64,000 bases of DNA. It comes from Desulforapulum autotrophicum. Its GTDB lineage: Bacteria > Desulfobacterota > Desulfobacteria > Desulfobacterales > Desulfolunaceae. Under the pieces are notes generated by a model. The model worked only from the letters and a program-made list of their open reading frames with translations, had not been told where the DNA came from and did not search any database. A program made the translations under genes and the position numbers. Position 1 is the stretch's first letter. Each line of letters starts with the position of its first letter. Positions 27,052 to 36,307 of the stretch are shown here, piece by piece. The DNA lies in contig DYJE01000015.1 in the NCBI GenBank assembly GCA_020723285.1, forward strand, positions 38,190 through 102,189, given 5' to 3'.

Positions 27052-30000
27052 TCAGCGGCACAGCCAGACCCGCATCATGGAAAAAAGACGGCTTTCGTCA
27101 ATGGGTTTGGGCATGTAATCGCTGGCTCCGGCTTCCAGGCAGCGTGCCTGGTGTTCGGGCATGGCTTTGGCGGTCAGGGCGATGATGGGCAGGTTTTTAA
27201 ACCGGTCCTGACTGCGGATCTTCCGCATGGTTTCATAGCCGTCCATCACCGGCATCATGATGTCCATGAGAACCATGTCCATGCCCGGATGTTCATCAAG
27301 GACCCTCAGCGCCCGCTCTCCGTTGTCCGCCTTGAACGGCTGCGCCCCTTTTTCGGAAAGGAGTCTGGACACGGCGAAGGTGGTGCGCATGTCGTCGTCC
27401 ACCACCAGGATTTTCCGGTCCTTGAACACTGCATCCGTATCGTGGAGGCTCTGGATGACTTTGCGGTTGTGCTCCGGCATCTGGCTCACCACGCGGTGGA
27501 GAAACAATGACACTTCATCGAGAAGGCGTTCCTGGGACCTGACGTCCTTGATCACGATGGAATCGGCCCGTTCACGGATGGATTCCTCTTCGGCCACCGT
27601 CAGTTCCCTGGCGGTGTAGATGACCACAGGCGGCACAGGGAGGCCTTCTCTTTCCAGCCGCCTCAGGAGTTCACCGCCTTCCATGTCCGGCAGGCCGAGA
27701 TCGAGAACCATGCAGTCAAAGGGTTCGGCCTTCAGAGCGGCCAGGGCTGCCTCGCCGCTTTCCGCTTCAAAGGCGGTGACGTCGCCGTTTCCGATCAGTT
27801 TCACGGTTTCTTTCCGGATCAGGGCGTCGTCATCCACAACCAGAAGCCGTTTGGGTCTGCCCACCGCCATCTGCTCCAGGCGTTTGAAGGTGTTTTCCAG
27901 CATGTCCTGATTCACGGGTTTCGTGACATGGCCCACGGCACCTTTGTGTATGGCCTTGGTGCTGGCGTCTTCGGCGGACACGATATGCACGGGGATATGC
28001 CGTGTTTTCACGTTTTCCTTGAGGGCTGAAAGAACGGACCAGCCGTCCATGCCCGGAAGCCCGAGATCGAGAATCACCGCCGACGGCAGATGCCGTTCCG
28101 CCAGTTCTACGCCTTCCTCTCCCGTGGCCGTGATCAGGCATCGGAATCCTTTTTCATGGCAGGTCTTGAGCAAAAGACGGGCGAAATCGTCATCGTCTTC
28201 AATGACCAGCATGATCCGGTCCGACTCGCCCAGCGTGTCCCGGTCATCGGGCGGAGAGTCCTGTTTTCTGGCCGGACGCCGGATGATTTTCGGAGCTGGG
28301 TCGGGCGGTGCGGCGGCCCCTTTAGCAGACGGAGCGCCGGGGCGCGGGATTGCTGTTTCGTCGGGCTCCACAGGCAGGTACAGAGTGAACACCGAACCCT
28401 GGCCCGGTTGGCTTTGAAGATGGATCTCTCCGCCCAGAAGGCTTGCCAGTTCTTTGGAAATGGAAAGCCCGAGCCCGGTTCCGCCGTATTTTCTGGACGT
28501 GCTGCCGTCACCCTGCTTGAACGCATCGAAAATCATCTCCTGAAGTTCCGGGGCAATGCCGATCCCGGTATCTTTCACCGATATCGCCAGGCATTGGTCC
28601 TGGGTCAGCCCGGCCGCGTTCAGAGCGATTCCGGCCCCAGGCCGTCCGAAGGAGACGGAGACACCGCCCTGTTCCGTAAATTTGATGGCGTTGGCCACCA
28701 GGTTCTTGAGGATCTGGCCCAGGCGCTTGCCGTCCGAGCGGATGACCTTCGCCACATCCTCTTCGATGGAAAAACCGAGTCCGATGCCTTTTTCATCGGC
28801 CAGATGCTGGAAGGAATCTTTCAAGGTTTCGACAAGATCCGTCACACGCACAACACCGAAGTGCAGGTCGATCCGCCCGGCCTCGATTTTGGAGAGATCG
28901 AGAATGTCGTTGATGAGATTCAGGAGTTCGCTGCCGCCGTTGTATATGATGCGCGCGGATTCCACCTGATCCGCCGTGAGATTGCCTTCCTTGTTCCGCG
29001 AAAGTCCCTGGGACAGAAGAAGAAGGCTGTTCAGCGGGGTCCTCAGTTCGTGGGACATGTTGGCCAGGAATTCCGATTTGTATTTGCTGGCCAGGGCCAG
29101 GGCCCCGGCTTTTTCTTCCAGCCGTTTCCGGGCGTTTTCAATGTCCTGGGTCTGGCGTGTCAGAAGGCCTGTTTTTTCCTCCAGTTCCTCGTTTGAAACC
29201 TGGAGTTCCTCCTGCTGGGCTTTGAGTTCCTCTTCAGACTGCATCAGGCGCCGGGTCTGCTCTTCCAGTTCCTCATTGGCCACCCGAAGTTCTTCCTGCT
29301 GGGTCTGTAAGCGTCTGTTTCTTTCTTCCAGGTCTTCCGTGAGCACCTGGATCTGGCGGAAGGCCAGAACCCCACTCAGCCTCGCCGTCATGATCCCCAC
29401 AATCCGCTCGATGAGGTTCAGGGATTCAGAGTTGTAGCCATGAACACTTGAAAGTGAAAGGACCGCAAGGGTCATGTTGTCAGCGGACAGGGGAATGGTG
29501 ATGATTTCCCGGGGTTTGACATTGCCCGCCACCGTGGAAAACATAAAGGCCGTGTCATCGGGGATGTCCTTCAGTCTCTGGATCTGCCCGGTGGAAAGGG
29601 CCATGCCGAACGCCCCTCCAAGGTCCTCCGAGGAAAACGACGGAACAAGGGTAGACGAAAGTCCCACGGATTCGAAATGTTCGAAAACCGTTGTCTCGGA
29701 ATTCTGGAGATAGACCGCCCCCATGCACGAATCCGTCTGCCGGACAAGTTCGGTGATCAGGCTCCGGCAGAAATTCCGTGCTTCGGTTTCCCTGAGCATG
29801 ACGGAAGTGATCATCGATGTCTTTTCCTGGAGCCGGGCCCTTTTCTCCAGAACCTCGGCCAGACTGTTGAACAATGTGGAAAGGAGTCCGAATTCGTTGG
29901 CTGAATCATAGCCGCTCCGGGTTTCCAGCTTGCCTTCCCTCAGCTGCTCGGCGGCCCAGGCCAGATGCCGCAGCGGTTCCTTGATCCCTTTCAGCAAACG

Positions 30001-31302
30001 CCAGGATATGACCCAGCCCAGCACAAGAATAAAACCGATGATCACCAGAAGCCGCCGGTTCAGGGCGGATTTCTGGGCTTCGGACAGGGTGTAAAACTCG
30101 ACGGCCTTGTTTTTCGCAAACAGATCCACGATCATGATGTGATCCGACAGGCGCGCCGCCATGTGTCCGCCCACCCCGCTTCTCATGGTCCTTGCCCGGG
30201 CTTCATTTTTCAGGCCTGCCCGGAACAGTCGGAGTGTTTCAGCACGGATGGCGTTCCATGCCGCAAAGTCACGGTCGATGATTTCGATGTCACCTTCGGG
30301 ACCCAGGTAGCTTTTTTTCAGGATCAGAATCTGGTTTTCCGCGTCCTTCTTTCGAATATCCATCTCCAGAAGAACGGATTCCCGGTCTTTTTCATTTTCA
30401 AGAAGGAGAACATCCTTCATGCCCCGGTGAATGGTAAGAACATTCGATTCAAAAGCGCCCAAAGCTTTCCGGACCTCCATGGGATGGTCGTATAAGGCTT
30501 TGGTGTTCAGCCAGATCAGATCCGACTGCCGGGCCGACACCACACCCAAGACAAGAATGAAAAAAAATCCGATGCCAAGACCCAGGTTCAGCTGAGTTCC
30601 GATGGAGATGTCGTTCAGGCTTCTGTACCACCGCCCTGAAGCTGGACCGTGAAGAACGGCGGTGACCGTCAGCGCACACCCCAGAGTGAGGAAAGAAAGA
30701 GCCGATGAAAGGGAAAAGGGAACGGGCAGGGTGTCCCCATAAACCGGTTTTCCGAGATAATAGTACAGCATGACGAGGCCTCCGGCCATGGCTACAAAGA
30801 CACCCGCAAACCCCGAAAGAGTCAGATAAGACGCTGCACGGCGGTTCCTGGGAAGTCCGAGGATCAGGGCGGACAGGGCAAGACCGGAGACAAGGAAAAG
30901 AAATCCCGTGGCGGCGGACATGGTTTTTGAATCAGGATATCCCCCAAGGGACGGATTCCGGAACAGGATGATTTCCGGATTGACCGGCAGCGAGGTCAGC
31001 CATCCGAGAAAAACAAGAAAACCGTAAGCGGCTACCGCAGCTCCCGCGTAAAACGCCCCTTTATGTTCCCTGGGTCCTTCTTCATGCCGCACCACCTGAA
31101 TGAAAAAACCGCAAAACACAAGAAAGCAAAGGGCTGATCCGGCGGCCATGGGATTGAACTCACCCATCCCTCCGGGATTGATCCGCACCCCGGTGACCCG
31201 GCAGAGAACGCTGAGCAGGGGAGTTGCCACCGAGAGCAGTATCAGGAAAAGGGACGCATTGCGGGCGTAGATGCGTGTACCGAGGGTCTTGATTTTTTCC
31301 AT
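27052..31302 (-). CDS. Giant membrane hybrid histidine kinase with three receiver domains
   Basis: A 1416-aa kinase. About seven membrane segments lie in residues 1-260, followed by a four-helix-bundle periplasmic sensor region (about 270-405), another membrane segment and a HAMP domain (about 430-480). Then come a GAF domain (about 500-640), a long Glu-rich coiled coil, HisKA (His in ANMSHELRTPLNS), HATPase (GGTGLGLSISKELA) and three receivers in series with Asp in AVILDLGLPGMDG, CMVLDLGLPDMEG and MVLMDIMMPVMDG. It heads the operon with CheR, CheB and a second hybrid kinase. AGGGGA lies 10 bases before the ATG. Four-helix-bundle sensor plus HAMP resembles chemoreceptors, which makes it a candidate methylation target. 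Confidence 0.92.
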   Translation of the reverse strand: MEKIKTLGTRIYARNASLFLILLSVATPLLSVLCRVTGVRINPGGMGEFNPMAAGSALCFLVFCGFFIQVVRHEEGPREHKGAFYAGAAVAAYGFLVFLGWLTSLPVNPEIILFRNPSLGGYPDSKTMSAATGFLFLVSGLALSALILGLPRNRRAASYLTLSGFAGVFVAMAGGLVMLYYYLGKPVYGDTLPVPFSLSSALSFLTLGCALTVTAVLHGPASGRWYRSLNDISIGTQLNLGLGIGFFFILVLGVVSARQSDLIWLNTKALYDHPMEVRKALGAFESNVLTIHRGMKDVLLLENEKDRESVLLEMDIRKKDAENQILILKKSYLGPEGDIEIIDRDFAAWNAIRAETLRLFRAGLKNEARARTMRSGVGGHMAARLSDHIMIVDLFAKNKAVEFYTLSEAQKSALNRRLLVIIGFILVLGWVISWRLLKGIKEPLRHLAWAAEQLREGKLETRSGYDSANEFGLLSTLFNSLAEVLEKRARLQEKTSMITSVMLRETEARNFCRSLITELVRQTDSCMGAVYLQNSETTVFEHFESVGLSSTLVPSFSSEDLGGAFGMALSTGQIQRLKDIPDDTAFMFSTVAGNVKPREIITIPLSADNMTLAVLSLSSVHGYNSESLNLIERIVGIMTARLSGVLAFRQIQVLTEDLEERNRRLQTQQEELRVANEELEEQTRRLMQSEEELKAQQEELQVSNEELEEKTGLLTRQTQDIENARKRLEEKAGALALASKYKSEFLANMSHELRTPLNSLLLLSQGLSRNKEGNLTADQVESARIIYNGGSELLNLINDILDLSKIEAGRIDLHFGVVRVTDLVETLKDSFQHLADEKGIGLGFSIEEDVAKVIRSDGKRLGQILKNLVANAIKFTEQGGVSVSFGRPGAGIALNAAGLTQDQCLAISVKDTGIGIAPELQEMIFDAFKQGDGSTSRKYGGTGLGLSISKELASLLGGEIHLQSQPGQGSVFTLYLPVEPDETAIPRPGAPSAKGAAAPPDPAPKIIRRPARKQDSPPDDRDTLGESDRIMLVIEDDDDFARLLLKTCHEKGFRCLITATGEEGVELAERHLPSAVILDLGLPGMDGWSVLSALKENVKTRHIPVHIVSAEDASTKAIHKGAVGHVTKPVNQDMLENTFKRLEQMAVGRPKRLLVVDDDALIRKETVKLIGNGDVTAFEAESGEAALAALKAEPFDCMVLDLGLPDMEGGELLRRLEREGLPVPPVVIYTARELTVAEEESIRERADSIVIKDVRSQERLLDEVSLFLHRVVSQMPEHNRKVIQSLHDTDAVFKDRKILVVDDDMRTTFAVSRLLSEKGAQPFKADNGERALRVLDEHPGMDMVLMDIMMPVMDGYETMRKIRSQDRFKNLPIIALTAKAMPEHQARCLEAGASDYMPKPIDESRLFSMMRVWLCR

Positions 31303-31575
31303 AGAAAACAGTTCCCCTTTAAATTGGGTCTCTTGGAATATTCAATGTTATCGTGGAACGATGGTCAGGTGATGATTCAAACGCTGGTATGATGAGCCAA
31401 TATAACCGATGGCCGCTGATTTAACAAGGTTTTGTATGAGCGTGTTTTCCGGTGGGAGATGTGGGAGTCATGACTGTTTCAATCGGTCGTTCCATTCAAG
31501 AATCTTGAGCATTGTATCTGAGAGTGTTATAGGATTTCTGTAAATTCATTCAAAGGGTTGCAAGGAGCCGAGATC

Positions 31576-32382
31576 GTGGAAAAAAAAATCCCCGTTCGCC
31601 AGAAACAGATCATCAGCATGGTCGAGGAAAAGGGTTACGTGTCCATCGAACGGCTGTCCCAGCATTTCGACGTCACACCCCAGACCATCCGGCGGGACAT
31701 CAACAAGCTGAGTGACGACGGACTTCTCCGTCGTTATCACGGGGGGGCGGGACCCAACACCAGCGTCAGTAATTTTTCGTATTCCGAGCGCAGGACCCTC
31801 CGCAGCGAAGAAAAGCACAAAGTGGCGAAACTGGTGGCCAAGCACATCCCCAACAACGCGTCGTTGTTTCTCGATATCGGCACATCCACCGAAGAAGTGG
31901 CCAAAGCCCTGCTTTCCAAATCGGGACTCCGGATCATCACCAACAACATGAACGTGGTGTCCATCGTTTCCGTCAAGGAGGATTTCGAGATCTTTATCAC
32001 CGGCGGCATTGTGCGGAACCACGACCTGGGAATCGTGGGCGACGCCACCGTGGATTTCATCAAGCAGTTCAAGGTGGATTTCGGCATCGTCAGTGTGGCG
32101 GGCATCGATCCCGACGGCACGCTCATCGATTTTGACTACAACGAAGTCCGGGTCACACGGACCATCATTGCCAATTCAAGGCGGGTGTTTCTCGTGGCGG
32201 ACCACAGCAAATTCGGCCGGGGAGCCATGGCCCGCATCGGTCACATTTCGGAGGTGAGCGCCCTTTTCACCGACAGTCCGCCGTCGCCCGATTTCATGAG
32301 CGTCATTGAACACGCGGGTATCAACCTTTACATCGCCGGCAGCGGAGCGGAGCCCGACACCTTTTCCGGGTTGCCGGATTAG
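31576..32382 (+). CDS. DeoR/GlpR-family transcriptional regulator
   Basis: A 268-aa sugar-type repressor. Residues 5-60 are the DeoR helix-turn-helix (RQKQIISMVEEKGYV, HFDVTPQTIRRDINKL), and the rest is the DeoR sensor domain (FLDIGTSTEEVAKAL, GGIVRNHDLGIVGD, VADHSKFGR). It would bind a phosphorylated sugar or similar ligand. The start is GTG at 31576 because AAGGAG is 8 bases upstream; the TTG at 31558 lies ahead of that site. The HAD phosphatase gene is 34 bases downstream, a natural operon partner that may act on the same sugar phosphate. Confidence 0.9.
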   Translation: MEKKIPVRQKQIISMVEEKGYVSIERLSQHFDVTPQTIRRDINKLSDDGLLRRYHGGAGPNTSVSNFSYSERRTLRSEEKHKVAKLVAKHIPNNASLFLDIGTSTEEVAKALLSKSGLRIITNNMNVVSIVSVKEDFEIFITGGIVRNHDLGIVGDATVDFIKQFKVDFGIVSVAGIDPDGTLIDFDYNEVRVTRTIIANSRRVFLVADHSKFGRGAMARIGHISEVSALFTDSPPSPDFMSVIEHAGINLYIAGSGAEPDTFSGLPD

Positions 32383-32416
32383 AGACATCATTCAACCGGA
32401 CAGCAGAAGGCGGATC

Positions 32417-33067
32417 ATGATCAAGGCGATACTTTGGGACAACGACGGTGTTCTCGTGGATACGGAGACCTATTTTTTCAGGGCCACCCGGGAGATTCTG
32501 GCCACACTGGGCGTCAGCCTGACCCAGGAGCGTTTCATCGATTTCTCCCTGGTGAAAGGCTACGGCCTCTGCGACTACATGGCGGCGGAAGGCCTTGACG
32601 TGTCCGGCTGCGAACCCCTTAGGCTCGAACGGAACAGGCTGTACGCCTCCTACCTCCGAAACGCCGACACCCTCATGGACGGGGTTCCTGAAACCCTTTC
32701 CCTTCTTCACAAACGCTACACCATGGGCATCGTCACCAGTTCCCAGCGCGAGCATTTCGACATCATCCATGAAAAGACGGATATTTTGAAATACTTCGAC
32801 TTCGTCATCACGTCCGACGAATGCCGGAACACCAAGCCCCATCCCGAGCCTTATCTGAAAGGGCTGGCCATGGCCGGAACAGACAGCTCGCAATGCCTGG
32901 TGGTGGAAGATTCGGCCCGGGGCCTGACTGCGGCCAACCGGGCGGGCATCACCTGCCTGATGATTCCCCATGCCTTGTCCGGCCCTGAAAACTACAGCGG
33001 CGATTACCACCTTTTGACGAGTGTCCGGGATGTTCCCCGGATTATTGAAACTCTGACGGTGACTTGA
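32417..33067 (+). CDS. HAD-family phosphatase (beta-phosphoglucomutase-like)
   Basis: A 216-aa haloacid dehalogenase-like hydrolase. Motif I is DNDGVLVDTE with both Asp, motif II is VTSSQ, motif III includes NTKPHPEPYL and motif IV is VEDSARGL. The alpha-helical cap between motifs I and II matches the subfamily of sugar-phosphate phosphatases and beta-phosphoglucomutases. The start is ATG 32417 with AAGGCGG upstream. It follows the DeoR gene closely, so a role in sugar-phosphate handling is likely. Confidence 0.88.
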   Translation: MIKAILWDNDGVLVDTETYFFRATREILATLGVSLTQERFIDFSLVKGYGLCDYMAAEGLDVSGCEPLRLERNRLYASYLRNADTLMDGVPETLSLLHKRYTMGIVTSSQREHFDIIHEKTDILKYFDFVITSDECRNTKPHPEPYLKGLAMAGTDSSQCLVVEDSARGLTAANRAGITCLMIPHALSGPENYSGDYHLLTSVRDVPRIIETLTVT

Positions 33068-33129
33068 CGGTTCGGGTTAGCCAGAAATGGAGGTGTCAAT
33101 GATAGTCGACCTCATAAGGACCAATTAAT

Positions 33130-33549
33130 ATGCGGGATGCTGAGAAAACCATAGGAAATATAGTTGATAAAACCTCCGTTTCAGTCATAAGCTCTGTTGA
33201 CGATGAAGGTTTCCCTAATACAAAAGCCATGCTTCCGCCAAGAAAACGAGAAGGCATAAAATGTTTTTATTTTACGACCAATACGTCATCAATGAGAGTT
33301 GGGCAGTATAAGGAAAACAATAAGTCCTGCATCTATTTTTTTGATCAGAGATTTTACCGTGGTGTCATGCTCAAAGGCACAATGGAAGTTTTGGAAGACG
33401 AAAAGACAAAAGAGATGATCTGGAGTGCGGGTGATGAAATATATTATTCGCAAGGCGTCACGGATCCTGATTATTGTGTGCTTAAATTCACTGCGCAAAC
33501 TGGTCGATATTACAGCCATTTCAAATCTGAAAATTTTGAAATTGAATAG
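33130..33549 (+). CDS. Pyridoxamine 5'-phosphate oxidase-like FMN-binding protein
   Basis: A 139-aa split-barrel protein of the general-stress-26 type. It has the N-terminal SVISSVDDEGFPNTKAM segment, a FYFTTNTSSMRVGQ region that would hold FMN phosphate, and a central GVMLKGTMEVLED strand. Such proteins bind flavin, but substrates are often unknown. AAGGA lies about 10 bases before the ATG. It opens a lower-GC stretch of three small genes that differ in composition from their neighbours. Confidence 0.8.
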   Translation: MRDAEKTIGNIVDKTSVSVISSVDDEGFPNTKAMLPPRKREGIKCFYFTTNTSSMRVGQYKENNKSCIYFFDQRFYRGVMLKGTMEVLEDEKTKEMIWSAGDEIYYSQGVTDPDYCVLKFTAQTGRYYSHFKSENFEIE

Positions 33550-33680
33550 AATGACTGGTCGGAAAAAGCCCCTTGCACCCGATCGGGCTACAGAACGCCT
33601 TGATTATAAATTGATGTTTTTCTAACGTTAACGTTATTCAGCGCCTTCCTGGTGAAGGGCATGATCGACATAAGATACGT

Positions 33681-34175
33681 ATGATTTGGCAAAGAATTGT
33701 CGAAATATTGATACAGAAGCAGCAACAGGCGCTTGATTGTGGAAATCCTCCATTTGCAGCGGTTATCGAATGTGATGGCAAAATTCTTACATCAGCGGCA
33801 AACGACTCTCGTACGACTGGCAATCCATTGCATCATGCTGAAATGTTGGCAATAGAGTTTGTTATTGAAAAACATGGTCCTGCCGTGCTTCAGAAATCGC
33901 ATCTTTTTGCGTCGAATGAGCCCTGTCCAATGTGTGTTGGGGCGTGCATTTGGTCTGGTATCCGTAATGTTACCTACTTTCTGGCCCAGGAGGATGTTTT
34001 CAAAATCCGGGGATGGGGTCGATTTATTTCTGCAAAGGCTGTAGCCTATGCGGATGATTCCGGCATTTGCCTTAATGGTCCAGTTATGAATGAAGAAATG
34101 CTGAGAATGCATGAAAGATTTTGGAACATTGATGGCCATTCAAGGCAAAAGCATTCAATCCATTTGTCCGATTAA
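33681..34175 (+). CDS. Nucleoside/guanine deaminase-family protein
   Basis: A 164-aa zinc deaminase of the CDA/TadA/GuaD fold. The zinc site is HAEMLAI (His and catalytic Glu) with the paired Cys in NEPCPMCVGACIW. Length and the IWSGIRNVTYF segment fit cytosolic guanine or cytidine deaminases rather than TadA. The substrate cannot be decided from sequence. No strong binding site is visible before the ATG. AT-rich like the two adjacent genes. Confidence 0.82.
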   Translation: MIWQRIVEILIQKQQQALDCGNPPFAAVIECDGKILTSAANDSRTTGNPLHHAEMLAIEFVIEKHGPAVLQKSHLFASNEPCPMCVGACIWSGIRNVTYFLAQEDVFKIRGWGRFISAKAVAYADDSGICLNGPVMNEEMLRMHERFWNIDGHSRQKHSIHLSD

Positions 34176-34225
34176 GGACAAACATCCCGCTGTAAACTCA
34201 ATGCCTGAATAATGGAGAATTCAAT

Positions 34226-34558
34226 ATGATATCTTATTGTGGCATGAATTGTTTAAAATGCGCGGCCTACATCGCAACCCAAGAGAATGACGATGTTAAA
34301 CGGAAAGAAACGGCTGCGAACTGGAGTCTTCGATATCACGCTGAGATATTGGCGGATCAGGTGAACTGCACGGGTTGCAAATCAAACGGTATCAAATTCT
34401 TTTTCACAGAAACGATGTGCCCTATCAGAAAATGCAATATTGAAAAGGGTACTGAGAACTGTGCAAAATGTAACGAATATCCATGTGAAACGCTTTCTGA
34501 ATTTATAAAAAAGGCCCCGGAAATTGGAAAGGCCCTTGAAGCTCTCAAAAATGAATAG
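34226..34558 (+). CDS. DUF3795-like cysteine-rich protein
   Basis: A 110-aa soluble protein with ten Cys, including paired CGMNCLKC near the N-terminus, CTGC in the middle, and CPIRKC with CAKC later. This spacing fits DUF3795, a putative metal-binding domain of unknown function. GGAG lies 8 bases before the ATG. It closes the AT-rich trio of small genes. Confidence 0.75.
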   Translation: MISYCGMNCLKCAAYIATQENDDVKRKETAANWSLRYHAEILADQVNCTGCKSNGIKFFFTETMCPIRKCNIEKGTENCAKCNEYPCETLSEFIKKAPEIGKALEALKNE

Positions 34559-34597
34559 AAGAAGGCACACGGCTTAGTCAATGATTATGGAGACACC

Positions 34598-36295
34598 ATG
34601 AACCCATGTCTGAAACATCTCGCCCCGATCCTTGTCCTTTCCATTGTCCTGTGCGCCTGTGGGGACTCTGAAAAAAAAGAAGTCAAACTCTCACTCTCCG
34701 GACGTGTGGTGTACCAGAATAAATCCGCCCGGCCCGACGGGCCCGTTTTCATCGCCGTTCTTGACCGGAGCCCCGCCGACGGGGGATCTTCGTTCACCGA
34801 CGCCCTTGTGGCGGTTCAGGCTGTGGACACCGGGTCCTTAATTTTTACCGTGGATCTTGCCGGAAAAAACCTGAAGGCCGGGGATTCGGTGTATCTTGTG
34901 GTTTTCGCGGACAACAACTACAATGGCGGAATCCCCTCACCCGATGAAGGGGACATGGTGGGATACTATCTGGACACGGAAACCCTGTCACCGGCCCTTT
35001 CCCTTGAAGAGGGAGGCAACGCGGGCATCGAAATCCGCCTGGACCGGGAGGTGTTCGCCTACGAAGCCTCCGTGGGCGGAACGGTGAAAGGCGAGGGGGA
35101 AGGTTCCGTCACGGTGTTCGCCTACGCCGGGGACATCAGCACCCTGGACATCGGCGGCATCGACAGTTCGGATATTCTGGGTTACACCCAGGTTTCAAAG
35201 TCCGAAGGTCCGGTGGAGTACACGCTTCCCATTCTTCCTTACGGACGCAACGTTCCCATTCATTACGTCTACCTCATGGCCTTTCTCGACAAAAACGGCA
35301 ACGGACGCCCGGACGCCGGAGACCGCCTGGGTTTTCACAGCACAGAGGATGGCCTTCCCGCCCTTGTCACCATCAATCAGGGACATCTGCCGGACTGTGA
35401 CATCACCCTGTCTCTTACCATCCCCACCCCTTCGGGCTCTACGCTTTCCATGGAAGGAACCGTGGACGTGGCGGACAGCCTGGAACCTCTGGACAAAAAT
35501 CTTTTCATCCTGGTGGTCCGAGCTGCTGACAATCTTGACCTCGACACTCTGATCGGGGGAGATCTCAGTTCCGTTACGTATTTCAGTAAACTGCCGAAAG
35601 GGGAGAGGCATTTTTCTTTTGATCTCTCGAAAAGCGGTCTTGCCGCAGGAGACAAGGTCATGGTGCTGGCATTATACGACAAAGGCTACGCCGCAGGTTT
35701 TCCGAAAATGGATGAAGGAGACCTTGTCGGCTATTACCAGGACAGGACCGCCATGGCTGTGGATTTAATACTGGCGGAGGGCCTGAATCGGATCGGCGTT
35801 TCGGACGGAACGGATTTCAGGCTGGGGCGCGTTCTTGTGAACCATGACGCCTCGCTGACATTCAGACTTGACGACAGCAACTTGCGAAACAGCCTCAATG
35901 TCAGCCTGGACCCCAACGAACATGTGACGGTGGTGGCCGTTCACAAAGACGGCGTCCACATCAACCAGGACCCGGTGATCGACATGGATTACATCATCGG
36001 CTTCGGCTCCTGTCATGTCCCTTCGACGGGAAACAGCGGACACGAATACAGCCTTTCCCTCCTTCCGGCCATGGACTGCCGGATACCCGTTCAAAACCCC
36101 TTCGCCGTCGAAGGTGTTTACGTGTTCGCCATATTTGACGGTAACCTCGACGACGGCCCTGAAAAAAACAATTACGTGGGGTATTACTGGCGAACGTTTT
36201 TACTGTTCTACATGGCACCCAGGGAAATCACCCGTCTGTCCGACGGTGTCACGGTTCTTGACCAGACCGTGCGGTTCACCACGGATACCCTGTGA
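34598..36295 (+). CDS. Lipoprotein with repeated calcium-loop-like modules
   Basis: A 565-aa exported lipoprotein: signal peptide and lipobox SIVLCAC, then a mature beta-rich protein. A motif of the form D-N-N-Y-N-G...D-E-G-D-x-V-G-Y-Y occurs at least four times in variant form (FADNNYNGGIPSPDEGD, FLDKNGNGRPDAGD, LYDKGYAAGFPKMDEGD, FDGNLDDGPEKNN). The Asp/Asn spacing resembles Ca-binding loops of dockerin or EF-hand type. Function is unknown. GGAG lies 5 bases before the ATG. Confidence 0.7.
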   Translation: MNPCLKHLAPILVLSIVLCACGDSEKKEVKLSLSGRVVYQNKSARPDGPVFIAVLDRSPADGGSSFTDALVAVQAVDTGSLIFTVDLAGKNLKAGDSVYLVVFADNNYNGGIPSPDEGDMVGYYLDTETLSPALSLEEGGNAGIEIRLDREVFAYEASVGGTVKGEGEGSVTVFAYAGDISTLDIGGIDSSDILGYTQVSKSEGPVEYTLPILPYGRNVPIHYVYLMAFLDKNGNGRPDAGDRLGFHSTEDGLPALVTINQGHLPDCDITLSLTIPTPSGSTLSMEGTVDVADSLEPLDKNLFILVVRAADNLDLDTLIGGDLSSVTYFSKLPKGERHFSFDLSKSGLAAGDKVMVLALYDKGYAAGFPKMDEGDLVGYYQDRTAMAVDLILAEGLNRIGVSDGTDFRLGRVLVNHDASLTFRLDDSNLRNSLNVSLDPNEHVTVVAVHKDGVHINQDPVIDMDYIIGFGSCHVPSTGNSGHEYSLSLLPAMDCRIPVQNPFAVEGVYVFAIFDGNLDDGPEKNNYVGYYWRTFLLFYMAPREITRLSDGVTVLDQTVRFTTDTL

Positions 36296-36307
36296 TTTTT
36301 ATGGAAT

